64,000 bases of DNA from Cupriavidus sp. D39 (lineage in GTDB: Bacteria > Pseudomonadota > Gammaproteobacteria > Burkholderiales > Burkholderiaceae): contig NZ_JAPNLE010000001.1 in NCBI RefSeq assembly GCF_026627925.1, positions 310,001 through 374,000 of the forward strand. The letters are read 5' to 3'. The position numbers were made by a program, and so were the translations under genes. The notes under the pieces are model-generated. The model ran no database searches, was not told where the DNA came from, and worked only from the letters and a program-made list of their open reading frames with translations. Of this stretch, positions 46,799 through 56,339 are shown one piece after another (position 1 is the stretch's first letter; each line of letters starts with the position of its first letter).

Positions 46799-47044
46799 TT
46801 AGCGCTGGCCTTGCTGGCCACCCTTCTGGCCTTGCTGGTTCTGCTGCCCAGCCTGGTCGGTCCGTTGGCCTTGTTGCCCTTGCTTGTCGTGCTGGCCGCC
46901 TTGTTGGCCTTGGCCACGATCCTGTTGCTGTTGTTGGCCGCCCTTCTGGTCTTGGCTGCCGGACTGGCCACCTTGCTGACCGGATTGCTGCTGTTGCTTG
47001 CTTTGGTCTTGCTGGCCTTGGCCGGGTTGCTGTTGCTGTCCCAT
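46799..47044 (-). CDS. Gln/Gly-rich low-complexity protein
   Basis: An 81-residue protein from ATG 47044 with GGAG six bases upstream; an in-frame ATG at 47056 is less likely. It consists almost only of Gln, Gly, Lys, Asp and Ser in GQQGGQ-like units (SGQQGGQSGSQDQKGG). It should be intrinsically disordered and hydrophilin-like, a class linked to desiccation or osmotic stress. Its terminator was invaded by the group II intron, and an ISL3 element sits in its upstream region. Confidence 0.65.
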   Translation of the reverse strand: MGQQQQPGQGQQDQSKQQQQSGQQGGQSGSQDQKGGQQQQQDRGQGQQGGQHDKQGQQGQRTDQAGQQNQQGQKGGQQGQR

Positions 47045-47164
47045 CGTGCTCTCCATGGCGCGGCGGAATGCCGCATTTATGAAAGGGGGCAAGCTGCGTG
47101 CCCCGCTTCGGGCCGCATGCCACCTCTCGATCACTCGAAATCTAGCGCCAATAATTATGGCTCG

Positions 47165-48415
47165 TCAGTAAAAACTGTGGGTGAGTTTTGGCTCCGGGAG
47201 CTTCCCGAGCCCGTGATATAGCGCGATTTCGGTCATGCGGAAGGTCCGGAATCCGTATGCTTTTCTCATGGTGACTTTGGCTTTGTTGTTGAGCCCTTCG
47301 ATCACCCCGCTGGAGAACTGCTTTCGCGCCCGGAAGTAGTTGAGGATGAGTTCGCGGTGAGTGCGGACAGTGCGGGCGAACTTCTTCATGGGTTCGATGC
47401 GCGAGCGCATGACCTGCGTGCACCATCGGTCGAGGAACTTGCCGGCCCAGACCGGCGATTCGTATTCCCAGAGCGACTGGAATTCCTCCTTGAGCAAATA
47501 GGCCCGTACGCTCTGCAAGTTGTAGCGCAGCAGATCGCGCAACCGTATCCGCTGGGTATCGGTGAGGTTCTCCCGACGCTTGAGCAGGCACCAGCGGGAT
47601 TTCTTCAGCACGGGCTGGTAGCCATCGTTTGCCATGCGTCGGGCTTCGGCGGCGCGCACGTCATCCAGGGCGAGGTTCATCTTGGCGACGATGTGGAAGC
47701 GATCGAGGATATTCAAAGCATTGGGGCAATGTTTGGCGATCAGCTTCAGATAGGGCTTCCACATGTCCGAGCAGACGAACTCGACTTTGGCGGCGATCTC
47801 GGCGCCGATCAAGGCAAAGAATTTCTCGAAGCTCTCTGTCGTGCGCTCCTTGCCGACCCACAGCAAGCGGATGCAACCAGCCTCGATCTGGTAGACCAGG
47901 GTCAGATATTGATGCCCCCGACCATACTGAATCTCATCGACCCCGAAGGCGCGGATCGGCCCCAGCGTGCGGTGGGCCAACCCCCATTCCACTACCCATT
48001 CCACTGCCTGACTGACCTTCTCCCAACTGGTATGGAAGCTGCGCGCCGTTTCCTGCCAAGACAGCTTGCGTGCCCAGTTGGCCAGATACAGCATGTACGC
48101 TTTCGTCAGCGTGTGCTTGCCAATACCCCAGGGTACCTGTTCAACCTTGACGCCGCAGCCGCGCTTACACTCTACACGCCGCATCGCGTACAGTAAGACC
48201 ACGGCAAAGCCCCAGATCGGGATGAACTCGAAGCGGCGCGTTGCCAGCGTGTCGTAGCCGCGGGCCTGTTGGCCGCAGCCCGAGCAGTGCGGTCGGGAAC
48301 CTCGTCGCGGACGCACGTCGATCTCGATGGTGTTAGAGGCCTGACACAAGCGAGCGCTTTCGTACACAAAACCGGGGAAGTGATGGCAGGCATTGAGCAG
48401 GCGGGTCAGCAGCAT
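47165..48415 (-). CDS. ISL3-family transposase
   Basis: A 416-residue transposase from ATG 48415. An N-terminal zinc-ribbon-like part (RPHCSGCGQQARGYDTLATR, CKRGCGVKVEQVPW) is followed by the DDE domain: IRAFGVDEIQYGRGHQYLTL, VEFVCSDMWKPYLKLIAKHC and SGVIEGLNNKAKVTMRKAYG with the catalytic Glu. The frame is intact, so the IS is probably active. Confidence 0.9.
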   Translation of the reverse strand: MLLTRLLNACHHFPGFVYESARLCQASNTIEIDVRPRRGSRPHCSGCGQQARGYDTLATRRFEFIPIWGFAVVLLYAMRRVECKRGCGVKVEQVPWGIGKHTLTKAYMLYLANWARKLSWQETARSFHTSWEKVSQAVEWVVEWGLAHRTLGPIRAFGVDEIQYGRGHQYLTLVYQIEAGCIRLLWVGKERTTESFEKFFALIGAEIAAKVEFVCSDMWKPYLKLIAKHCPNALNILDRFHIVAKMNLALDDVRAAEARRMANDGYQPVLKKSRWCLLKRRENLTDTQRIRLRDLLRYNLQSVRAYLLKEEFQSLWEYESPVWAGKFLDRWCTQVMRSRIEPMKKFARTVRTHRELILNYFRARKQFSSGVIEGLNNKAKVTMRKAYGFRTFRMTEIALYHGLGKLPEPKLTHSFY

Positions 48416-48848
48416 GGCAGGTAAGCGCAAGACAGTTTCTTTGACGCCCATTGTCCCATCGGATGCGGGGGCGGACCTCAATGCGTTCGTGCCGGACCTG
48501 GCGAACTGGCCCACCACCTGGCAGATTGAAGCGCCCGATATCGCTGCCGGCCAGCGCATCATTGAACTCCTGACACCCTTCCTGATGGACCTGTTGACAC
48601 AGTCAATCACCGACAAGACCCGGCGCCGTCATCGCGACCATCTCTGGATGCTCGGCGGCGAAATCATCCGTCGTCGCCATGAAGATTCCGACTTGGCGAG
48701 CCTTGCCACCGAAACTCTGCTATTGCAAATGATTGACGACGAGGGCGGACCGCTCATCTGGCCACGCATCACGGAGACCGAGCAGAAGGCCTTCGATACC
48801 ACTTCGCGCAAGCTCTATCGCTACCTCATGCGGGTTCAAGAACCGTAG
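48414..48848 (+). CDS. ISL3 passenger protein, function unknown
   Basis: A 144-residue protein from ATG 48414. Its start codon overlaps the transposase start on the other strand (shared CATG at 48413-48416), so the two genes must share a promoter region inside the coding starts. The protein is helical and charged (TDKTRRRHRDHLWMLGGEII) with no known domain. It ends 40 bases before the right end of the IS. It may be an accessory transposition or regulatory factor. Confidence 0.7.
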   Translation: MAGKRKTVSLTPIVPSDAGADLNAFVPDLANWPTTWQIEAPDIAAGQRIIELLTPFLMDLLTQSITDKTRRRHRDHLWMLGGEIIRRRHEDSDLASLATETLLLQMIDDEGGPLIWPRITETEQKAFDTTSRKLYRYLMRVQEP

Positions 48849-48896
48849 TCAGGCCAAGAAAACCACCCACAGATTTCCCCGACGAGCCATAATTAT

Positions 48897-49104
48897 TGCT
48901 ACGCAATAATTCACACTAATTCCTGGCCAGCCAACGCGCTACCAGCCGCCCTCCGTGCAGGCCCCATCGGAGAACACGTCGCGCCGGTCAGTCACCCGGG
49001 CACCGTCCCCATAGCATAGGCCCGTAAGCGCCACGCCGGCGCATCGCAGCAGACAGTTTTCTTATCGGGCTTATGACGCGCGGCTATATGAGATCGCGGG
49101 ACCG
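48897..49104. other. Short unassigned stretch
   Basis: No gene is seen between the ISL3 element and the Tn3 fragment. ATAATTATTG followed by CAATAATT forms a small dyad at the ISL3 target. Confidence 0.4.
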
Positions 49105-49223
49105 CTAAGGTCGACGTGGACGACGTTGGCTTCGTCAGCCCCTATCTCACCAGCAACATTAAGCGCTTTGGCGACGACAAGCTAAACCTTGAGCGGGTAC
49201 TGGAGAAGGGATGTAAAGGCTAA
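49105..49223 (+). pseudogene. Tn3-family transposase, C-terminal fragment
   Basis: The frame reads VGFVSPYLTSNIKRFGDDKL then NLERVLEKGCKG and stops at 49223. The SPYLTxxIxRFGDxxLxL pattern is the extreme C-terminus of TnpA in Tn3-family transposons. The rest of the gene is absent. Confidence 0.6.
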
Positions 49224-49250
49224 ATCAGAATGTCCGCCTGATCGTAGAAA

Positions 49251-49709
49251 TCAGGCTCGCATTGCATTGATCGGGTCCAAAATGCGCAGGATCAAAACAG
49301 TCCTGCAGGCTACGCAAGGCATCGGTGTCAACCGGACCGTAAGCGGTCTGGATGGAAAAATACCGGAAATCCCGAAATAGCTGGATTGCTCCAATGGACA
49401 TGACGAGCGCGTTCCAGGAACGTTGAGGTGCCTCGGCCTGGCGCCGCGATACCCGGGCTCCGGTACGGAAAGGTCCATGCCGAGATGGTGTTGAAGACGT
49501 CCTGAACGGTGGGGTTGGGTGTAACCCGCAAGCTTGAACTTCCGTCCGAATGGTGCCAGCTCCGGATAGACCGTATGGCAGCCGGAGCAGTTCAAGCCGG
49601 TTTGTCTGGCAAACAGCGGATTGGCTTCCGTACGCTGAACAAGGCCAAGACTGGCAATCGCCCATAGTATGGCGATGGCGGCTCTGATGCATGCGCGATG
49701 GGTATGCAT
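49251..49709 (-). pseudogene. Secreted heme protein (single CxxCH), broken
   Basis: From ATG 49709 a signal peptide (CIRAAIAILWAIASLGLVQR) is followed by ANPLFARQTGLNCSGCHTVY and PELAPFGRKFKLAGYTQ, a c-type heme site in a family of long periplasmic cytochromes. Reading then shifts frame more than once, and the C-terminal part is unrecognisable. Confidence 0.55.
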
Positions 49710-49914
49710 TCCGCTACTCCAGCTCTGGGCTTGGCTCCAGCATGCAGGCAAATCTTAGGTCGTCCGGTCCCGATCTTTTAGGGGAGATCTACTCCCGTGC
49801 CGCGGGGTGTATCACTACGGATCTCGCAACACATTCCGCCCCTTCGGGGTGCGCCGCCGCCGCTGGAGCCGAACGCGGACTTGTCCTACCGCGACGATAG
49901 GGAACCACCCCATG

Positions 49915-50069
49915 CTGCGTCCCGTTACTTGCCTGCCCAACTCGAAGAACGAGCGGATTTCCTCGCGCGACCGGCCACGTTTCACCCATAACACGCGCTT
50001 GCACGAAGGTTCGACGATCACCGTGGCATAGCGACGACCGGCATGGCGGCGTCTGCGCAAAGAGACCAC
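49915..50069 (-). pseudogene. ISL3-family transposase fragment
   Basis: Reads RRRHAGRRYATVIVEPSCKR then VLWVKRGRSREEIRSFFELG, the segment after the first catalytic Asp in ISL3 transposases. It is distinct from the intact copy at 47165 and is not followed by recognisable sequence. Confidence 0.5.
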
Positions 50070-50392
50070 GTCGACCTCCTACGCGCCACGTACGCGGGAC
50101 AGAACTAACGACCCGCTTCCGCATCCGTGTGTGCGCAGGCAAACATACCCCACCCGCGGGCAGCACAATCATGGTCCCCATCGCAAGCCACGTTGGCTGG
50201 TGGAGGAGGTTCATGTCGACGGTCCACGCTTTCGTTTCGGAGTGGCAGGCCACGGCAGTCTACTGCATCCCGTACCGCGGTCACGTCATCTGCACGATTT
50301 CCGGTCGGCGCCGCCAATGTTCTGCAACGAGCGGATCTAACCAATAACGTCAGGCTTCTGCCGGCGTGAGCGTTTCAACGAAGGGACATGAC
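50070..50392. other. Unassigned stretch upstream of the carrier-protein ligase
   Basis: No supported gene. It should contain the promoter of the next gene. Open frames on both strands lack family features. Confidence 0.4.
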
Positions 50393-51394
50393 ATGGATAC
50401 CAAAGTCAGTGCGCTCGATGGCGCGAATTCCGCGTCGGTGGTCGATGGCGACTTCCCGGCTGCCACCGCTCCGCAATCTTTGCAGGCAGGACAGCATCAT
50501 TTCCAACAGGCGCTGATCGAGGCCGGACTGCTGATCCCGGGCGGGGTTGATGGCGTTTACGGTCGCAGCGCCGAGTTCGAGGCCATTGTGGACGGACTGA
50601 ATATTACCTTCACCGCGCTTGGCGTTGACCAGCACGCTGAGGTGATGCGCTTTCCGCCGGGGATGTCCCGCAATGACTTCGAGAAAAGCGAATACTTGAA
50701 GAGTTTCCCGCAGTTGGCCGGCACTGTGCATAGCTTCTACGGCAACGATCGCGATCATCATCGCCTGCTGGCGCGCTTGGAGGACAGCGAGGAATGGGCC
50801 GACGAACAACGGCCAACGCGCACGGTACTGACGCCGGCGGCATGCTATCCGATCTACCCGGTGATCGCGCGGCGCGGCGCCATGCCGCCAGAAGGGTGCG
50901 TGGTTGACTCGATGTCCTATTGCTTTCGCCACGAACCTTCGCTAGACCCGATGCGCATGCAGATGTTCCGCCAGCGCGAGTACGTCCGTCTGGGCAATGC
51001 CGAGCAGGTCATCGCGTTTCGTCAGCTCTGGATAGAACGCGGCCAGCAGTTCGCGGCACTGCTCGAGTTGCCGCACGAGGTGCGATTGGCCAACGATCCC
51101 TTCTTCGGCCGCTGCGGCAAGATCGTGGCCGACAGCCAGCGCGAGCTCAAGCTGAAGTTCGAGCTACTTGTGCCTATCTACGACGGCGCGCCGCCCAGTG
51201 CGTGCATGAGCTTCAACTATCACATGAACCACTTTGCCCAGGTGTGGGCGCTGCGCACTGCCGACGGCTCGCCGGCCCATACCGGCTGCGCTGGGTTCGG
51301 CATCGAACGCATGGCGCTAGCGCTGCTGCGTCACCACGGCTTCGATCTGACGCGCTGGCCGAAGGGGGTACGAGCCACGCTCGGCGGATTGTGA
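50393..51394 (+). CDS. Amino acid:[carrier protein] ligase (aaRS-like)
   Basis: A 333-residue class II aaRS-like enzyme from ATG 50393 with GAAGGGAC upstream. It matches the atypical SerRS homologs of the Bradyrhizobium Bll0957 type, which charge a carrier protein instead of tRNA. Visible marks: TPAACYPIYPVIARRG (zinc Cys), MSYCFRHEPSLDPMRMQMFR (motif 2 region with Arg-His-Glu), and HTGCAGFGIERMALALLRHH (zinc Cys plus motif 3 Arg). No tRNA-binding domain is present. The partner carrier-protein gene is not visible nearby. Confidence 0.82.
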   Translation: MDTKVSALDGANSASVVDGDFPAATAPQSLQAGQHHFQQALIEAGLLIPGGVDGVYGRSAEFEAIVDGLNITFTALGVDQHAEVMRFPPGMSRNDFEKSEYLKSFPQLAGTVHSFYGNDRDHHRLLARLEDSEEWADEQRPTRTVLTPAACYPIYPVIARRGAMPPEGCVVDSMSYCFRHEPSLDPMRMQMFRQREYVRLGNAEQVIAFRQLWIERGQQFAALLELPHEVRLANDPFFGRCGKIVADSQRELKLKFELLVPIYDGAPPSACMSFNYHMNHFAQVWALRTADGSPAHTGCAGFGIERMALALLRHHGFDLTRWPKGVRATLGGL

Positions 51395-52125
51395 AGTCGG
51401 CCGAGCCCCGCCCCTTAGCCACGAGCGGCATTGAAGGACTTGCATCTCGTCAACGCGTTTTGCCTGCGTGGGCGCGACTCGGTTTGTGTAGGAACGCAGT
51501 GCGCAGCAGCTTGCCTAATGCGCTGACGGCCGCCGCGAGGCGAGGCGCATAGCGTCTGCCACGGCTGCCGGACCGACGATGGGCATGAGCGCCTGCGCCA
51601 GCAAAGGTATATCTCTCCCCCACACGGTGCTCCTCCCAGGTGGTGCTCGCTAATGCGAATTGCCGGGGGAAGGTGACGCGAGGTCTGAATTCTTGGTGCT
51701 GAATTGCTAGGTCGCAAAGCTGGCAGGCGGCGTCCGAGTATTCGATCGGATCTTAAAAGCTGCGTAGAGTCGGGCGAAGTTGCTCTTACACTCATCTCGT
51801 GATTTGACCCCGACGGGATTTTTGCCAGACCGCCCTCATGTTGGCGGTCCTCTTTTAACTAGGACTCCGGGGCCGCCTAGCCGCAGGCGCCACTGCGCCC
51901 CTGGCGCTGGCCGTCCAGCTTGAGCATTGCCATTGCCTTTCCGGCTTTGGAACCCGATGGGGGACCAAATCCGGCAAATTGGACTCGCCCCAGGCGCTTA
52001 GCTAGCGAAGGCAGCCGCGCGTGGGCGACAACGCGTCTGATATCTTGGCGATGGAGAATTCGTCCTTCGCGACAGACGCTGCCTCTCTGGTCCACTGCGG
52101 CGCATGGATCCGCCCGGCGAGCTGC
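51395..52125. other. Gene-poor stretch with terminator
   Basis: No gene is supported. The terminator at 51828-51857 is the only clear signal. No small acidic carrier-protein gene with a DSL motif was found here. Confidence 0.5.
51828..51857 (+). terminator. Rho-independent terminator
   Basis: GACCGCC at 51828-51834 pairs with GGCGGTC at 51843-51849 across an 8-base loop, followed by CTCTTTT. It lies over 430 bases after the ligase gene. Confidence 0.6.
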
Positions 52126-53664
52126 TTACGCGGGTGGGCAGGCGCTCCTGAAGCGCGTCCAGAGCCGCCTCAGCGCTTTCTGGTCGGCTGCTACGCGGGC
52201 AATCAGGTAACCCCGCGCGAAGCCGGCGCCGATGGCGGTTCTTGGGCGCTCCGCCTGCAGGGCGCCCAACAGGCCATCCGCCACTGCCACGTCATTGCGC
52301 CAGCCCAGGTCGTCCTGCAAGCTGGAGAGCACAGCGCGATATCGTCGCAAGCGTTGCCGCGGATAGAGGGACGCGAAGAACTCGGTGGCATAGCGAAGCT
52401 TCTTGGCGGCGATCCGCGCCCGGTGGCGCCGTTGCGCATCGAGCTTTGGCAGGCGGCGGCCGCGCTTCAATAGCTTGCGATGCCGCGCCCGCAATGTCTT
52501 GCGCGCGAACTTTAGCGCGGACGCCTAGAGCGCCTCGCGCATCTCTGGCTCAAGGCCGGCCCCCTTGCCAACGTTGTAAAGCCAGTGGTTGAGTTCGATG
52601 ACGAGCCGCGTGTAGCGCACCGAATCCACCGCTTTCGCTGCACGGCGCCGATTCTCGCCAGCCCTTTCGCTGGCAGTTTCCCGCAATGCGTCTGCGTGGA
52701 TATTTTCCGGCGCATCGGACAGCGCTTCAGGCAACGTGGCATGCGCCAGCACTTTCCAGTCGCGCGCCGCGCCCAGTTCGCCGGCGACCCATTTGATCTC
52801 GTGTTGCAGCGCGTCCGGGCATACGATGTTGGGCTCGAACATATCCAACGCCGAGCGCAGACGGCGTAGACCCACGCGCATCTGGTGCACACACGCGGCC
52901 GCATTAGGCCCGTTCGCCACCACGCCGCGTTCATTTCCGAATACCTGAGCAAGGCAGTTTTGCGCAATGCAGTGGAAGGCGTCTCCTACGGAATCGCGCT
53001 TACCAAGCTTCAAGGGTTGCGCATGCACCGCTCCTGGCTCCTCGCCCCCGATCAACGCATAGCCGCGCTCCCCCTTGCTCAGACGGCTGATCCGCAGCGG
53101 TACCGCTGCCAACATCTCGATGGCGACCCCATAGAGCCGGTCCGACTCACCGTTCTTGATCTCCATCTCGACTTCGTGGAGCGGCGCCCTCAAATGACCC
53201 GCCAGGAGCTCTCCCCGGTCCAGCGCAAGTTCCACTTCCTCGCCATGCGGCAGCCGCAACTGTGAAACTGTACGCCGCACATGGGTCGCAAAGACGGGTT
53301 TGAGACGCGACGCCAGCCCAGCGTCGCCAATCAGCCTGGCGCTCTCGGATTGTTTCGGCACCATGCCGAGCAGCGCATCGAGTGCCGGCGTCTCGCCGGC
53401 AATCTCCGACTCGTACTCTTCGCGTTCGAAGAGCCCTGCCCGCCGGCGCCCCTGCGTCTTCAGCGTTTGAACGAGGCGATCGCCGTTCCGGCTGACGCGC
53501 AAGGATAACTGGTGGCGATGCAACTCGAAATCAGCCGTATCGAAGTAGGTGTTGACGTGCAGTTCATCGTGCGGCCGGCCTATGCGCAGTGACGACAGTG
53601 CGCGTAAGTCGCGCAAGCGGTCGATCTGGTCTTCCCGCAGTTCCAGCTTGAGTTCACGTTCCAT
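52126..53664 (-). pseudogene. CYTH-CHAD protein split by an in-frame amber codon
   Basis: From ATG 53664 the CYTH domain (MERELKLELREDQIDRLRDL, with the ExExK signature) is followed by a CHAD domain (HQMRVGLRRLRSALDMFEP). At 52525-52527 a TAG interrupts the same frame, which continues KFARKTLRARHRKLLKRGRR and RHRARIAAKKLRYATEFFAS to 52126. Without the stop it is a normal-length triphosphatase-plus-polyphosphate-binding protein of about 512 residues. CHAD proteins bind polyphosphate granules. The TAG may be a real mutation. Confidence 0.8.
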
Positions 53665-53725
53665 GGCATGGTCTCGGTTTGGTGGCGTGCATCGGGATCG
53701 AATCGCCATCTTAGTGTTTCCTACG

Positions 53726-53785
53726 TCTATCTCTATCTCTATCTCTATCTCTATCTCTATCTCTATCTCTATCTCTATCTCTATC
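53726..53785. repeat. Hexanucleotide microsatellite, TCTATC x 10
   Basis: Exactly ten copies of TCTATC in tandem (60 bases), 61 bases upstream of the CYTH-CHAD start. Read on the minus strand, in frame with that gene, it would encode Ile-Glu repeats. Copy-number change would alter spacing by a multiple of six, not the reading frame. Confidence 0.95.
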
Positions 53786-54480
53786 GAAATTCTAAAATTA
53801 ACCATCGCACTGCCCCGCAGCGGGTTCCGCGCTTGGACCTATGCGGGCGGTTCAGCGAAACATGCCGGTACTGCGACCGCCGCTCGCCCGCCGGATCTAT
53901 CGCGGTACATTTCACCGGCAATCGGCTACCGCGAATAAGGCGTCCTACTTCCGCGGTGCGCGCGCAACTGCTGGATCGCACATTGATGTCGCCCGTGCCA
54001 CAGTACTTCGGCCACATCGGGAATTCGGACAGGGGCAGGTGCGGCCGGGAACATCGAAGAAATCGGTCACCACCTAAGCGGGTGGCGGGGTGCCCTTGTT
54101 GCCCCCTTCTCCATGGCGCGCAGCGAATCCCAGGCTGCATTGAAGACGTGCTGCCGGCGTGGCCCTAGCGGGAATCTCGTAGTCACAGACGAAGCTTGGG
54201 GTGGCCTCCGCAAAAGGATTGGCGCTGTCGCACAGCGGCGCCACACTAGCGTCGGACGCAAGACCCATACCACTGCCCGGCCACCCGGCCTTGCGGAACG
54301 AACCGGTTCCCCGCAGCTTCTGGCAACCATCGCAAATGGCTCGGCACGCCGAGGTATTTCTACACCGTCGGCATAAATTCCCTGTCAATTCGAGAAGGTT
54401 GGCAGGGGTGGCCGCGTGGCGCCGCACCTCGTGCTGGCGGGAATGCCTCTTGCACGGGACCCGGACACGAAGGAGACCAT
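53786..54480. other. Unassigned stretch
   Basis: No gene is supported over nearly 700 bases. Long frames on both strands have no family features. Confidence 0.4.
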
Positions 54481-54506
54481 TATGACATCATCGAAATCGA
54501 CGCAAA

Positions 54507-54620
54507 ATGCCAGGACATGGAAGCGTGCCTCCCGGCAGCGTGAACGACCCTTTCGCGCCGGTGGGGACGGAGGTCGGCACTGGCGGGGGGCCGGGCATCG
54601 GTACCAGTTCCGTCCGCTAA
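54507..54620 (+). CDS. Possible Gly/Pro-rich small protein
   Basis: A 37-codon frame (PGHGSVPPGSVNDPFAPVGT, then GTGGGPGIGTSSVR) with a protein-like composition. There is no signal peptide or clear ribosome site. It may be a remnant related in style to the secreted protein at 55487. Confidence 0.25.
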   Translation: MPGHGSVPPGSVNDPFAPVGTEVGTGGGPGIGTSSVR

Positions 54621-54744
54621 CAACGTTAGCTATCTGCCCAACGACAACGTCACGGCGCGGGCTCACGCAGGTCGTTGGGGGCTGCCTTCGCAATTCCGAA
54701 TGTTTCTGACCTTGTATTTTGAAGACAAGAGGCCAAAATGAAAG

Positions 54745-54906
54745 ACGGTTTTCTCCTTTCCCGTACGCATTGATGGTCGGATTTCCGCGGGCGGCGCTGG
54801 CAACAGTGCAGCCTTCAGGAGGCGTACTGGGGTTGGGCGCATTTTGCGGCGCTTGTTGAGCCATTGCCGGCATCGCCAGAACGCTCCTGCTGCTAGAGCG
54901 ACATGG
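54745..54906 (-). pseudogene. Remnant of a small secreted protein
   Basis: The minus frame reads RSVLAMPAMAQQAPQNAPNP then STPPEGCTVASAARGNPTIN, which looks like a signal peptide end (AMA-QQ) and a Pro-rich mature start. The upstream hydrophobic core is missing. Confidence 0.3.
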
Positions 54907-55133
54907 GCACTCCAGGCCGTATGAAGGGAAGTAGCTCGGACGCGATTTCTCCGAAGCTGTCACAGCCGAAGCAGACGAGGCACTCACCCGCTAAGAAGCC
55001 CCGACAGCAGCACGCCGCGCCGGCCCAACACCGAAGTAATAACCATCGGTTTGCGGCAGCATTGCAGCAAAGCTTCTGGCGCGTAAATTGCTGGTCGCTC
55101 GTTCAAGCTCCAGCCCCCTGAAGTTCAAGTGCG

Positions 55134-55349
55134 ATGGACAGCCATCTCGAGGACTCACACGACGCAATCGAGCCGCCGACCTCGGGCTATGGCGCTATGC
55201 GGATCGCAGACGCGCTGACGCTCACCGGGCTAGTCGCAGTTGGCGCAGTGGGAACGTCCCTACTGCTGGCGCGGGCACCGATGCTTGTGTGGTTGGACTC
55301 TCTGCCGAAACCAGTTATCCAGGCCCTGCTGTCCCGATCACCGTCTTAG
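55134..55349 (+). CDS. Possible small membrane protein
   Basis: A 71-residue frame from ATG 55134 with one helix (LTLTGLVAVGAVGTSLLLA) and the segment PMLVWLDSLPKPVIQALLS. No family or strong ribosome site is visible. Confidence 0.35.
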   Translation: MDSHLEDSHDAIEPPTSGYGAMRIADALTLTGLVAVGAVGTSLLLARAPMLVWLDSLPKPVIQALLSRSPS

Positions 55350-55486
55350 TGGTCACGGGAATCTGGCTTGGCATTCCCATGTAGCGCCGCGTGGGCTGAG
55401 GACGCAGTCGGTCGGGGGCAATCATGGTCATGAAGTGCTGCTGCAAGACGCAAGCTGAATGTACGGTCCGACCGAAGGAGGAAAAT

Positions 55487-55909
55487 ATGCGACACATATT
55501 GTTATTGGCCATCATCCCCGCTTTGCTCGGTGCGTCTGGCCTGGCCATGGCCCAGTCATCGGAAGTGCGCACCGACCAGGGCCCGAAAGGAAGCAACTTC
55601 ACTCCCGAACCCGGCAGGCCGCCCGGTAGCACACCTGGCGGCGCCACCCCACTAACCCGGGCGGCCTTGCCAAGAATCCCCACGACTGTGCCGGCCGTGC
55701 CATACACGGAGGGTGGGCTGCCGCGCGCACTGGGCGGTAAGCCTATCATAAGCCGGCGTCGGAGAGCGCCGGGAAGGCCGACACGGATGGGCTGCATGGG
55801 AGGGCGCGGTAAGGCACCGGCGGGGGTACTATTGACCAGACCAGAGTCCAGGACGCCAAAGGCCGCCGCTAATATCAAACCTGCTTTGATCAGCCCCTTT
55901 GGCATGTGA
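55487..55909 (+). CDS. Small secreted Pro/Gly-rich protein
   Basis: A 140-residue protein from ATG 55487 with AGGAGG six bases upstream. Signal peptide MRHILLLAIIPALLGASGLA cleaved near AMA-QS. The mature part is rich in Pro, Gly and Arg; the last 60 residues are basic and may follow a frame error. Function unknown. Confidence 0.5.
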   Translation: MRHILLLAIIPALLGASGLAMAQSSEVRTDQGPKGSNFTPEPGRPPGSTPGGATPLTRAALPRIPTTVPAVPYTEGGLPRALGGKPIISRRRRAPGRPTRMGCMGGRGKAPAGVLLTRPESRTPKAAANIKPALISPFGM

Positions 55910-56016
55910 CCGCTCTTCGAGCGGCCGCCGCCGGAGCCGAATAGCGATTCATAGACTGGTCGCGTCCGCTGGCGGATGGCGGGGTATGTACGGATTTCTC
56001 ATCGGAGGTTTCCGAA

Positions 56017-56268
56017 TTGCAGTTGGAGACATTTTCACCAATTGAGCGCGGCGCATTCTCTAGCGCATGCCGGCGTCACGGCTTTATTGCGGCCGACTTT
56101 CACGTATGCGACGCCTCTGATGAAGGCACGTTGGGCGTTCGGCTGGTCAGCGTACTTCGCCCTGAAACTGGCGCATCCATGCTGTATGCCGCCGGACCCC
56201 GCGACTTCTGGCCTGCGGAGTTCGAGCACGACTTGATCACGGAAATATTTGGGACCGCACCAGACTGA
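56017..56268 (+). CDS. Hypothetical protein
   Basis: An 83-residue protein from TTG 56017 with GGAGG nine bases upstream. The sequence (ETFSPIERGAFSSACRRHGF, TGASMLYAAGPRDFWPAEFE, LITEIFGTAPD) has the appearance of a compact alpha/beta domain. No family was recognised. It lies just before a Tn3 remnant. Confidence 0.55.
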   Translation: MQLETFSPIERGAFSSACRRHGFIAADFHVCDASDEGTLGVRLVSVLRPETGASMLYAAGPRDFWPAEFEHDLITEIFGTAPD

Positions 56269-56339
56269 AGGCTGCCACTCCGGACGCGGCACAGCCCCGC
56301 CAAGATGCCGGTTCCCTGGCCCGTTCGGGTCTAAGACAC

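Larger units (their letters stand above)
47159..48888 (-). mobile_element. Intact ISL3-family insertion sequence with passenger gene
   Basis: Length 1730 bases with inverted repeats: left GGCTCGTCAGTAAAAACTG, right (reverse complement) GGCTCGTCGGGGAAATCTG. The exact 8-base direct repeat ATAATTAT flanks it (47151-47158 and 48889-48896), the ISL3 target length. It contains a leftward transposase and a rightward passenger gene whose start codons overlap. Confidence 0.92.

Noticed and set aside
53726..53785. CRISPR array
   Set aside because: The repeat is a simple 6-base tandem without spacers. No other direct-repeat array was found.
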